This document shows positions 6,588 to 11,630 of a stretch of 11,630 bases of DNA, in pieces. Both the position numbers and the translations under genes were made by a program. Every line of letters starts with the position of its first letter. Position 1 is the first letter of the stretch. Source of the DNA: Moraxella nonliquefaciens. GTDB lineage: Bacteria; Pseudomonadota; Gammaproteobacteria; Pseudomonadales; Moraxellaceae. The notes under the pieces are model-generated. The model saw nothing but the letters and a program-made list of their open reading frames with translations. It was not told the DNA's origin and ran no database searches. Location: positions 1 to 11,630 of the forward strand of contig NZ_LXTW01000010.1 in the NCBI RefSeq assembly GCF_001679005.1, given 5' to 3'.

Positions 6588-6734
6588 ACCACCCATTACA
6601 CCTACGACAACTTAGGAGACCCTGTAATGATAACCATCAAAGACCATAAAGGCGACATCATCAACCAAAGAGCCTTAACCTACACCCCTGATGAACAAAT
6701 TAAGTCTATCAAGGACACCACACAAGAAAGGTAA
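6588..6734 (+). pseudogene. frameshifted 5' part of Rhs core, module 6
   Basis: The core begins at ACCACCCATTAC, the same breakpoint as the copy at 3556, and reads THYTYDNLGDPVMITIKDHK...RALTYTPDEQIKSIKDTTQE before TAA at 6732-6734. Removing one A from the GAAAGG at 6726-6731 would join it to the downstream frame (QEGNKIEKLIATY), so a single-base insertion broke the gene. Confidence 0.7.
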
Positions 6735-7305
6735 TAAAATAGAAAAACTCATTGCCACTTATGCTTATAATCATCTAAGACAAAGAGTGTCAAAAACTGT
6801 CTACCAAAAAGACAACCAAACAAACCAAACCAAAGAAGAAACAACGCAGTATCTTTGGGATAAGGGCTTACTCTCTGCTGAAATCAAAGATGATAAAGTA
6901 GTAAGAAGATATATCTATCTTGATATTATGCCTGTGTCTGTTTTAGATTATGGGTATGATGAAAAAGGTAAATTAAACGAAACCAAGGTTTACTCAATCC
7001 ACACCGACCATCTTGGCACACCAAAAGCCATTACCAATGACAAACAAGAAACGGTTTGGAGCATTGAGATGGATACCTTTGGGGAAACACAGTCCATTGA
7101 AAGTAAAGACAACTTCCAATTCAACCTAAGATTTGCAGGGCAATACTTTGACCAAGAGAGTGGGTATCATTATAATTATCATAGATACTATAATCCTAAG
7201 GTGGGTAGGTATTTGACATCTGATCCGATAGGATTGGTTGGGGGATTGAATACTTATACTTATGTCAATGGTAAGCCTTGGGAAGGGGTGGATGTGTTGG
7301 GGTTG
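6588..7305 (+). repeat. Rhs core repeat copy R6
   Basis: A long copy with the same 5' breakpoint as R4 and one inserted base near 6727. It shares KAITNDKQET with R4 but the QSI.SKDNFQF block with R7. It ends at DVLGL. Confidence 0.85.
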
Positions 7306-7929
7306 TATACGGTCTATTGGGGAGGGGCAGGTGTAAATAATATGCCATCCTATGTTTTCGATCAAGTAAAACGATTGCAAAATTTAGGTATTAAAAATGT
7401 TAGATATAGTACTCGTGGTGGACATAATTCAACTTTACCATATACAAACCAATATGCCAATATGGGTTTTGATGCAATAGCTGTAAAAAAATATAGACGC
7501 TATATTAATAAAAATTTATATTTTGATGACAATCCAGAATTAGCAAAAGGTTGCAATATAGAACAAACAAACTATATTGGTTATTCTTTTGGGTCTTTAT
7601 TAGCGGCACATACAGCAATGCACTATGCCAATAATGGATACATTATTGATAATTTAGTTTTAATAGGATCTCCTATTAGTAGATATTTCTTGCAAGATAT
7701 AAAAAATAATAAAAATATAAGAAATGTTATTATAGTTGACCTGACAAAAGAAGGAGATCCTATTTATGCTGGAATGACAGAATTTGAATTAACAACATCT
7801 ATAGGTGTTCTTGGCAACCAGTTTACTCAAGGTGCTGTTGGTCATTTTTATTATTCAGGAGGTGATGCTACTAGTAATAAAAGAAGAGCTGATTTGGCTA
7901 ATTACCTTTATGCACAAGGCTTGAGATGA
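6691..7929 (+). CDS. Rhs core fragment with alpha/beta-hydrolase (lipase-like) toxin
   Basis: After ~12 out-of-frame residues the core reads from GNKIEKLIATY through YLWDKGLLSAEI to DVLGL (201-205, without the usual Pro). The 207-residue toxin has the serine-hydrolase nucleophile elbow G-Y-S-F-G with Ser299 in YIGYSFGSLLAAHTAMHYA, the following strand VLIGSP, acidic candidates Asp350 (VDL) and Asp356 (EGDPIYAG), and His385 in VGHFYYSGG, in the right order for an alpha/beta-hydrolase triad. A phospholipase or esterase acting on target membranes is the likeliest role, in line with the TM immunity partner. The substrate cannot be read from sequence. It overlaps the next gene by ATGA. The start ATG is in the +1 frame of the TPDEQ segment, as in module 4. 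Confidence 0.8.
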   Translation: MNKLSLSRTPHKKGNKIEKLIATYAYNHLRQRVSKTVYQKDNQTNQTKEETTQYLWDKGLLSAEIKDDKVVRRYIYLDIMPVSVLDYGYDEKGKLNETKVYSIHTDHLGTPKAITNDKQETVWSIEMDTFGETQSIESKDNFQFNLRFAGQYFDQESGYHYNYHRYYNPKVGRYLTSDPIGLVGGLNTYTYVNGKPWEGVDVLGLYTVYWGGAGVNNMPSYVFDQVKRLQNLGIKNVRYSTRGGHNSTLPYTNQYANMGFDAIAVKKYRRYINKNLYFDDNPELAKGCNIEQTNYIGYSFGSLLAAHTAMHYANNGYIIDNLVLIGSPISRYFLQDIKNNKNIRNVIIVDLTKEGDPIYAGMTEFELTTSIGVLGNQFTQGAVGHFYYSGGDATSNKRRADLANYLYAQGLR

Positions 7930-8213
7930 ATAAATATTGTAAAATAATTAAGATGATACTGATATCTATTTTATTTTATAGGTATATATCATTTTTTTAT
8001 CATAGTTGGTATATTAAATGTACTAATAATGGTGTATTCAATATGGGGTATGCTTACTATTCTACAGCGTTTATATTGTCTACATTGGTGATCTCTTTGA
8101 TAACGATATTTATCATCAAAGATAAAAAATGGAAATATTTTTTTATTTATTTGTGGGTATATGCTTTATTTCTAGTTATTTTTTTGCCAAATTTTCCATG
8201 TGTTAACAATTAA
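7926..8213 (+). CDS. putative three-TM immunity protein to the hydrolase toxin
   Basis: A 95-residue protein overlapping the toxin stop by ATGA, with AAGG at 7916-7919, 6 bases from the ATG. Three hydrophobic segments are visible (MILISILFYRYISFFYH; YYSTAFILSTLVISLITIFII; YFFIYLWVYALFLVIFL) with a short loop IKCTNNGVFNMGY between the first two and a PCVNN end. The same IKC...MGY and PC features occur in the product at 8813, so the two are paralogues. Location in the inner membrane fits protection from a lipid-hydrolysing toxin. Confidence 0.75.
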   Translation: MNKYCKIIKMILISILFYRYISFFYHSWYIKCTNNGVFNMGYAYYSTAFILSTLVISLITIFIIKDKKWKYFFIYLWVYALFLVIFLPNFPCVNN

Positions 8214-8437
8214 TCGCAGTGATTTTGATTGTACCTAGGTCAAATAACTATGGTTTTCCAACCAAGGTTATTGGTAATAATTAGAGCATCAATGGAAAGG
8301 GTTAGATAAAATCCAGTCAACCAAAACATAGTGAAGTTTATTTGGACTTGGGGTTTACAACATGACTGTCAAAATAATACATTTTTGCTTTATTTTTTCA
8401 ATACAAATGCAAAAATTAGCCAAATTATTGCAACCTT
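8214..8437 (+). other. spacer between modules 6 and 7, no gene found
   Basis: About 220 bases without an intact reading frame. Short coding-like runs broken by stops are present (NNYGFPTKVIGNN around 8243-8281; HQWKGLDKIQSTKT around 8287-8328), which may be debris of another toxin cassette. An imperfect hairpin pairs AATAAC (8243-8248) and TGG with CCA and GTTATT (8267-8272); it lacks a T-run, so I do not call it a terminator. No transposase fragment or clear insertion-sequence end was recognised. Confidence 0.4.
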
Positions 8438-8805
8438 GAGCAGTTAATTACGTTGGTTATTCTTTTGGGTATTTATTAGCTGTACATACAGCAATGTACT
8501 ATGCCAATAATGGACACATTATTGATAATTTAGTTTTAATAGGATCTCCTATGAGCAAGACATTTCTAAATAAATTAAAAAATCACAATAACATAAAAAA
8601 TGTTGTTGTGATAGATTTGCGACAATATGGAGACCCTATTTATGCTGGAATGTCCGAGATAGAATTGGGTAAATCTATACCCAAGCTATTGGAACAAATA
8701 AATGGTAATGGTATTGGTCATTTTTACTATTCTGCAAATGGAAAGGAAGGAAGATCTAGAAGGTATCATTTTGCATTAGATATGAAAAATTCTGGATTAA
8801 AGTGA
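8438..8805 (+). pseudogene. 5'-truncated paralogue of the alpha/beta-hydrolase toxin
   Basis: From about 8438 the sequence is homologous to the C-terminal half of the hydrolase toxin at 6691, reading NYVGYSFGYLLAVHTAMYYANNGHIIDNLVLIGSPMS and on to GIGHFYYSANG and a stop at 8803-8805. The Rhs core and about the first 90 toxin residues are missing. At the 5' edge (GAGCAGTTAATTAC against GAACAAACAAACTAT) one base is lost, and an in-frame TGA lies at 8437. The nucleophile Ser (codon 8461-8463), the acidic residues and the His (codon 8719-8721) remain. The first ATG (8494) lies after the Ser, so any product from it would lack the nucleophile. Confidence 0.8.
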
Positions 8806-8812
8806 GTTGTGT

Positions 8813-9133
8813 ATGACTAGGGTTATTCTTGAATTCTTGAATTTAATCACAATAATACTTATATATGGTTATTATTTTTATTATTTTTATTATTTTTATT
8901 ATTTTTATCCCATAAAGTGTAAATTCTATGATAGTTATTCTATGGGGTATGGCATTGCGTTAATAATAATTGTTCCAATATGCTTGCTTTTAAATACAAC
9001 TCTTGTCTTTTTATCAAAAAATAATTATAGAATAATGTCATATTTTTTATTATTTATATTATTTTTATTAATGTCATTTTCTATGCCTTATCCCTGTTAT
9101 TTCAGTGATATAATAGATAAAATAAGTCAATAA
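8813..9133 (+). CDS. putative three-TM immunity protein with YYF repeat, paralogue of the 7926 gene
   Basis: A 106-residue hydrophobic protein 7 bases after the truncated hydrolase stop, with AGTGAG at 8801-8806 as a weak ribosome site. A TTG at 8807 in the same frame could add two residues, but ATG 8813 is preferred. It aligns along its length with the product at 7926: hydrophobic N-terminus, IKC, MGY, two more TM helices and a final PC motif. Between the first helix and IKC it carries (Tyr-Tyr-Phe)x4, encoded by a perfect 9-bp tandem repeat, where the paralogue has an unrepeated aromatic stretch. It remains intact although its toxin is broken, as expected of an immunity gene kept for protection against incoming toxin. 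Confidence 0.7.
   Translation: MTRVILEFLNLITIILIYGYYFYYFYYFYYFYPIKCKFYDSYSMGYGIALIIIVPICLLLNTTLVFLSKNNYRIMSYFLLFILFLLMSFSMPYPCYFSDIIDKISQ
8870..8908 (+). repeat. 9-bp in-frame tandem repeat, TATTATTTT x4 plus TAT
   Basis: Four perfect units followed by TAT lie within the immunity gene at 8813. The unit is a multiple of three, so copy-number change by strand slippage would lengthen or shorten the Tyr-Tyr-Phe run without breaking the frame. Confidence 0.9.
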
Positions 9134-9290
9134 TTTATTTTTGTATAGGTTTTTCTTTATTCCAATTACTAAACCTCTTGAGAAACTGTAACTTTATTGG
9201 TTTTTTCCCAAATTTCAAATTCAATAAAATTAAGATTTACGAAACAAGATTTTTGAATTTCGCAAGAATTCTATACCTATTTTATAAACA

Positions 9291-9421
9291 TATTACTACA
9301 CTTATGAACCAAATTCTGATAGACTAAGCCGTATTGAAAATGATAACAACATCATAACTTATCAATACGACAAACAGGCAATCCTATCACAATCACCATC
9401 ACAAGCAAACAGGATAACACC
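9291..9421 (+). pseudogene. frameshifted 5' part of Rhs core, module 8
   Basis: YD-repeat sequence YTYEPNSDRLSRIENDNNII..YQYDK is readable from about 9291 to 9378. It then leaves frame: CAGGCAATCCT in place of an expected CAAGGCAATCCT implies loss of one A near 9380. The shifted frame continues GNPITITITSKQDNTVNTRHLDYTPDGQ into the open frame called from 9422. This copy reaches furthest upstream into the core. The 157 bases before it (9134-9290) hold no gene or clear signal. Confidence 0.65.
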
Positions 9422-10036
9422 GTGAACACACGACATTTAGATTATACGCCTGATGGACAAATCAAGTCTATCAAGGACAATGATAAGCTAATCGCTACTT
9501 ATCAGTATAATCATCTAAGACAAAGAGTGTCAAAAACGACTTATGATGATAAACAAAATATTAAAGATGAAGTACAGTATCTTTGGGATAAGGGCTTACT
9601 CTCTGCTGAAATTAAAGATGATAAAGTCATCAGAAGGTATGTTTATTTAGATATAATGCCTGTGGCTGTTTTAGATTATGGGTATGATGAAAAAGGTAAA
9701 TTAAACGAGACCAAGGTTTACTCAATCCACACCGACCATCTAGGCACACCCAAACAAATCACAAATCAAAACCAAGAAACGGTTTGGAGTATTGAGATGG
9801 ATACCTTTGGGGAAACACAGTCCATTCAAAGCAAAGACAACTTCCAATTCAACCTAAGATTTGCAGGACAATACTTTGACCAAGAGACAGGGTATCATTA
9901 TAACTATCATCGGTATTATGATCCTAAAACTGGCAGGTATTTGACGAGTGATCCTATTGGGCTTTGGAGTGGTGATACCAACACATATATTTATGTCAAT
10001 AATCAACCTTGGTATGGGATTGACTTGTGGGGACTT
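9291..10036 (+). repeat. Rhs core repeat copy R7
   Basis: The longest copy, reaching an additional YD repeat upstream, with one lost base near 9380. It ends at DLWGL. Confidence 0.85.
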
Positions 10037-10420
10037 TATGCTATTAGTCAAGTCGATTATATGAGATTGGTTGGTGTAACAGATAAAGCATTGGCGGGCA
10101 GAATGTTTGATGCAGATATGAATGCTTCTAATTACCTATTTTTTCATAACACTACAAAATTCAATAGTTCTTACAGGACAAGAATGACTTTGCCTAGAAG
10201 TCAAAAATTTACATCAGTAATTCCTGATAATACTGGTATTTTTGCTTATACCAAACTCAGCAGAAATCCATATACAGTTTTAAAAAATATATCCATAAAT
10301 AAACTGCATTTTGAATTTAAACTAACCAGCACCAAATCATTGTCTATTTCTTACAATGATTATCAGTTATCTGGAATGATTGATGTTTTACAAAAAAACA
10401 AATATCCAAGCAAAAAATAA
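9422..10420 (+). CDS. Rhs core fragment with unassigned toxin, N-terminal part
   Basis: Core residues 1-205 (NTRHLDYTPDGQIKSIKD to DLWGL, again without Pro) are followed by 127 residues of toxin (ISQVDYMRLVGVTDKAL...LSGMIDVLQKNKYPSKK) that I do not recognise. The frame stops at 10418-10420 just after two A-runs (7 A at 10392-10398, 6 A at 10412-10417). The next frame is open for another ~90 residues and then couples to an immunity-like gene, so this probably represents only the N-terminal part of the toxin, cut by a poly-A indel. The GTG at 9422 is simply an internal core Val codon; no convincing ribosome site precedes it. Confidence 0.7.
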   Translation: MNTRHLDYTPDGQIKSIKDNDKLIATYQYNHLRQRVSKTTYDDKQNIKDEVQYLWDKGLLSAEIKDDKVIRRYVYLDIMPVAVLDYGYDEKGKLNETKVYSIHTDHLGTPKQITNQNQETVWSIEMDTFGETQSIQSKDNFQFNLRFAGQYFDQETGYHYNYHRYYDPKTGRYLTSDPIGLWSGDTNTYIYVNNQPWYGIDLWGLYAISQVDYMRLVGVTDKALAGRMFDADMNASNYLFFHNTTKFNSSYRTRMTLPRSQKFTSVIPDNTGIFAYTKLSRNPYTVLKNISINKLHFEFKLTSTKSLSISYNDYQLSGMIDVLQKNKYPSKK

Positions 10421-10679
10421 TGGCAGAAATGGATTGGTGATTGTGACTGGAAGTAATACAAAAATTGGTAGGTCTCTAATAAATTTTGCTAACAAAAACA
10501 ATGTTGCATTATATCATTCCATAGCCGAAGTTGATGATAGCGACTGTAGAAGTATACATTTTAGTCAGCCGATACTACAAAACCCAACTAATAATATTCA
10601 TCAATTAGCTGCCGAAATCATTTATGTTGTCAATAAAAAAGTTAACATTGGTCAAAATGGAGTAGAGCAAGATGACTAA
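10383..10679 (+). CDS. probable C-terminal part of the module 8 toxin in a shifted frame
   Basis: The open frame reads from before the stop at 10418 through NNGRNGLVIVTGSNTKIGRSLINFANKNNVALYHSIAEVDDSDCRS to IGQNGVEQDD. Its beginning overlaps the preceding frame by 38 bases. Loss of one A from either A-run would fuse it to the upstream toxin (for example DVLQKTNIQAKNNG) to give a toxin of about 215 residues. Its alternating beta-strand/helix look (GLVIVTGS, VALYHSIAEV) suits the second half of a globular enzyme better than an immunity protein. If it is translated independently, ATG 10383 (GGA 7 bases upstream) or the adjacent TTG 10380 would be used. No family is recognised. Confidence 0.55.
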   Translation: MFYKKTNIQAKNNGRNGLVIVTGSNTKIGRSLINFANKNNVALYHSIAEVDDSDCRSIHFSQPILQNPTNNIHQLAAEIIYVVNKKVNIGQNGVEQDD

Positions 10680-11106
10680 AATAATTAGTAAAAACCAACA
10701 ATGGTTCTTAGATAATATGATTAAAGAATTTCGTACAAAAAAATATATTAAAAAATATTTAATAGAAACTGAAAGTCAATTATGGAAAAAAATTGATGTC
10801 AATCAATTGCCAGATAAAATAACTAAAATATGTGAAGTTCAAAATAAATCTGATATAGATAATTTTTATGAATTTTACGAAAGTAGTTTAAATAATTTAT
10901 TGATAGTTCACCTTGATAGTTATGGTGTTATTTATAATTTTTCCATATCGGAGTATATAAAAAACTACAATATTATTGATTCACAAAATAATCCTTTAAT
11001 TGTTAATTATTTTAAAAAATATATTAATAAATCATCAGATATTAGTCTATTGTACGATATGGCATTAGATAGATTTTCTTTTGAAAGAATTTCTAAAAAA
11101 AAATGA
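10672..11106 (+). CDS. putative soluble immunity protein (or its N-terminal part)
   Basis: A 144-residue, lysine- and asparagine-rich protein overlapping the preceding frame by 8 bases (ATGACTAA), with GGAG at 10659-10662, 9 bases from the ATG. It has no hydrophobic helix, unlike the other immunity candidates, so it should stay in the cytoplasm and its partner would then have a cytoplasmic target such as nucleic acid or translation. It ends in RISKKK directly on a 9-A tract (11095-11103). The next open frame would continue it if one A were removed, giving about 260 residues. No family is recognised. Confidence 0.65.
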   Translation: MTKIISKNQQWFLDNMIKEFRTKKYIKKYLIETESQLWKKIDVNQLPDKITKICEVQNKSDIDNFYEFYESSLNNLLIVHLDSYGVIYNFSISEYIKNYNIIDSQNNPLIVNYFKKYINKSSDISLLYDMALDRFSFERISKKK

Positions 11107-11116
11107 CTTAAAAAAA

Positions 11117-11455
11117 ATGAATGAATGGGCTTTCAATCAAAGACAAAATATGATAACACCAGAGTATTTTTTTGAGGAAAATTATGCCTTGCTTATCGTA
11201 ATTATTGGAGAGTTTATTATTTCAAATAAATTAGAAGAATTTTCTTGGGCTATAAAAAAGACTAGAACAGAGTTTTTTGATGATGGTAGAACCAATGTTG
11301 AATTTGTATATAATCCATATTTATTTAATTGTAATAAAAATATCATAATAGATATAGTTCAAGCATTTAGAGAGTATTTATTTTATGAGCGTGGAAACTT
11401 CAAAAATGTTTTCACAAACATCTATAATAATATAGAAAAATACAAAGTAGTTTAG
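11117..11455 (+). CDS. probable C-terminal part of the soluble immunity protein in a shifted frame
   Basis: The frame is open from TTG 11081 and encodes MNEWAFNQRQNMITPEYFFEENYALLIVIIGEF... to NIYNNIEKYKVV. ATG 11117 lacks any ribosome site and follows an 8-A run (11110-11117), itself 6 bases after a 9-A run. One base less in the 9-A run would read RISKKNDLKKMNEWAF straight through from the preceding gene. The central YALLIVIIGEFII is hydrophobic but short and ends in Glu, so it is more likely a buried helix than a TM segment. Alternatively this is a second, independent immunity protein. Confidence 0.55.
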   Translation: MNEWAFNQRQNMITPEYFFEENYALLIVIIGEFIISNKLEEFSWAIKKTRTEFFDDGRTNVEFVYNPYLFNCNKNIIIDIVQAFREYLFYERGNFKNVFTNIYNNIEKYKVV

Positions 11456-11460
11456 TGTTA

Positions 11461-11630
11461 ATGTACTGTGCGATGAATAAAAAATTTGTAATTGTATTTG
11501 CTATTCTTGGGATTTATTTATATAAATCCCACGCCCAAATGTGCCTTGCAAAAAACCTTGGCAACACAGGTACAGCCAACCAATGTTCTGCCAATGTTAC
11601 CGCTCATTCCACCACCACAACCCCCACTGC
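11461..11630 (+). CDS. secreted protein of unknown function (3' partial)
   Basis: Starting 5 bases after the preceding stop, ATG 11461 or ATG 11473 (same frame) opens a signal peptide: NKK, a hydrophobic core (FVIVFAILGIYLY), then KSHA with likely cleavage before QMCLAKN. The mature part starts with LGNTGTANQCSANVTAHSTTTTPT and runs off the window. It differs in composition from the toxin cassettes (higher GC, Thr-rich), marking the end of the orphan array and possibly the start of another exported Rhs or surface protein. ATG 11473 gives the more typical signal peptide; neither start has a strong ribosome site. Confidence 0.6.
   Translation, partial: MYCAMNKKFVIVFAILGIYLYKSHAQMCLAKNLGNTGTANQCSANVTAHSTTTTPT
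11509..11530 (+). promoter_or_regulatory. perfect 9-bp stem, 4-base loop hairpin in the signal-peptide coding region
   Basis: GGGATTTAT pairs with ATAAATCCC around a TTAT loop, about 36-50 bases into the new gene. No T-run follows, so it is not an intrinsic terminator. Whether it affects mRNA stability or translation is unknown. Confidence 0.4.

Noticed and set aside
7126..7380. Minus-strand ORF opposite the module 6 Rhs core (and a similar one at 9854-10051)
   Set aside because: The two resemble each other only because both are antisense to the conserved core; they are shadows.
8243..8272. Imperfect inverted repeat after the 7926 immunity gene as a terminator
   Set aside because: Only a 6-bp plus 3-bp stem with an internal mismatch and no following T-run.
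10393..10399. A AAA AAC heptamer in the reading frame, the classic -1 ribosomal frameshift site
   Set aside because: A -1 shift enters a frame that stops within about 15 codons; the open downstream frame needs +1 or -2. A poly-A indel or transcriptional slippage explains it better.
1..11455. CRISPR array or insertion-sequence array as an explanation for the spaced repeats
   Set aside because: The repeats are hundreds of bases long, protein-coding for an Rhs core, unequal in length, and separated by genes; no transposase or terminal inverted repeats were seen.

Overview
The window is an AT-rich, single-strand array of Rhs C-terminal toxin/immunity modules. Every supported gene is on the + strand. 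The recurring unit is the 3' end of an Rhs (YD-repeat) core gene, running through VYSIHTDHLGTP, RFAGQYFDQE and LTSDPIGL to a final D-x-x-GL motif. Each core end is fused in frame to a different C-terminal toxin and followed within a few bases by a small, mostly membrane-anchored protein that is the likely cognate immunity protein. None of the copies carries a PAAR/VgrG-type or other N-terminal delivery region, so they look like displaced 'orphan' tips lying downstream of a full-length rhs gene outside the window. Low GC and codon use suggest a Moraxella-like gammaproteobacterium. That is an inference from style only; I saw no taxon-specific uptake sequence or RNA gene.

Layout: (1) 1-1014, core tail plus a toxin with a His-then-Cys papain-like pattern, and a one-TM immunity candidate. 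A decayed ORF follows at 1025-1177. (2) 1179-2578, a LysM + NlpC/P60-like amidase toxin and an anchored periplasmic immunity candidate. (3) 2585-3537, a glycine-rich toxin and a two-TM immunity candidate. (4) 3556-5277, a frameshifted core, an L,D-transpeptidase-fold (DUF2778/Tlde1-like) toxin and an anchored immunity candidate. (5) 5270-6577, an unassigned Cys/His-rich toxin and a polytopic immunity candidate. (6) 6588-8213, a frameshifted core, an alpha/beta-hydrolase (lipase-like) toxin and a three-TM immunity candidate. (7) 8438-9133, a 5'-truncated paralogue of the same hydrolase with a paralogous immunity gene containing a 9-bp tandem repeat. (8) 9291-11455, a frameshifted core, an unassigned toxin apparently split at a poly-A tract, and a soluble immunity candidate also apparently split at a poly-A tract. 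From 11461 a new gene with a signal peptide begins and runs off the window.

The toxins with recognisable folds act on the cell envelope: peptidoglycan peptides (modules 2 and 4, possibly 1) or lipids (6 and 7). Nearly all immunity proteins have N-terminal anchors or several TM segments, consistent with protection in the periplasm or inner membrane. Only the last module has a soluble, presumably cytoplasmic, immunity protein. The core copies give repeated homology through which a full-length rhs gene could exchange its toxin tip. Shared 5' breakpoints, mosaic core segments, a ~167-bp identical block and decayed modules all fit such a recombining reservoir.
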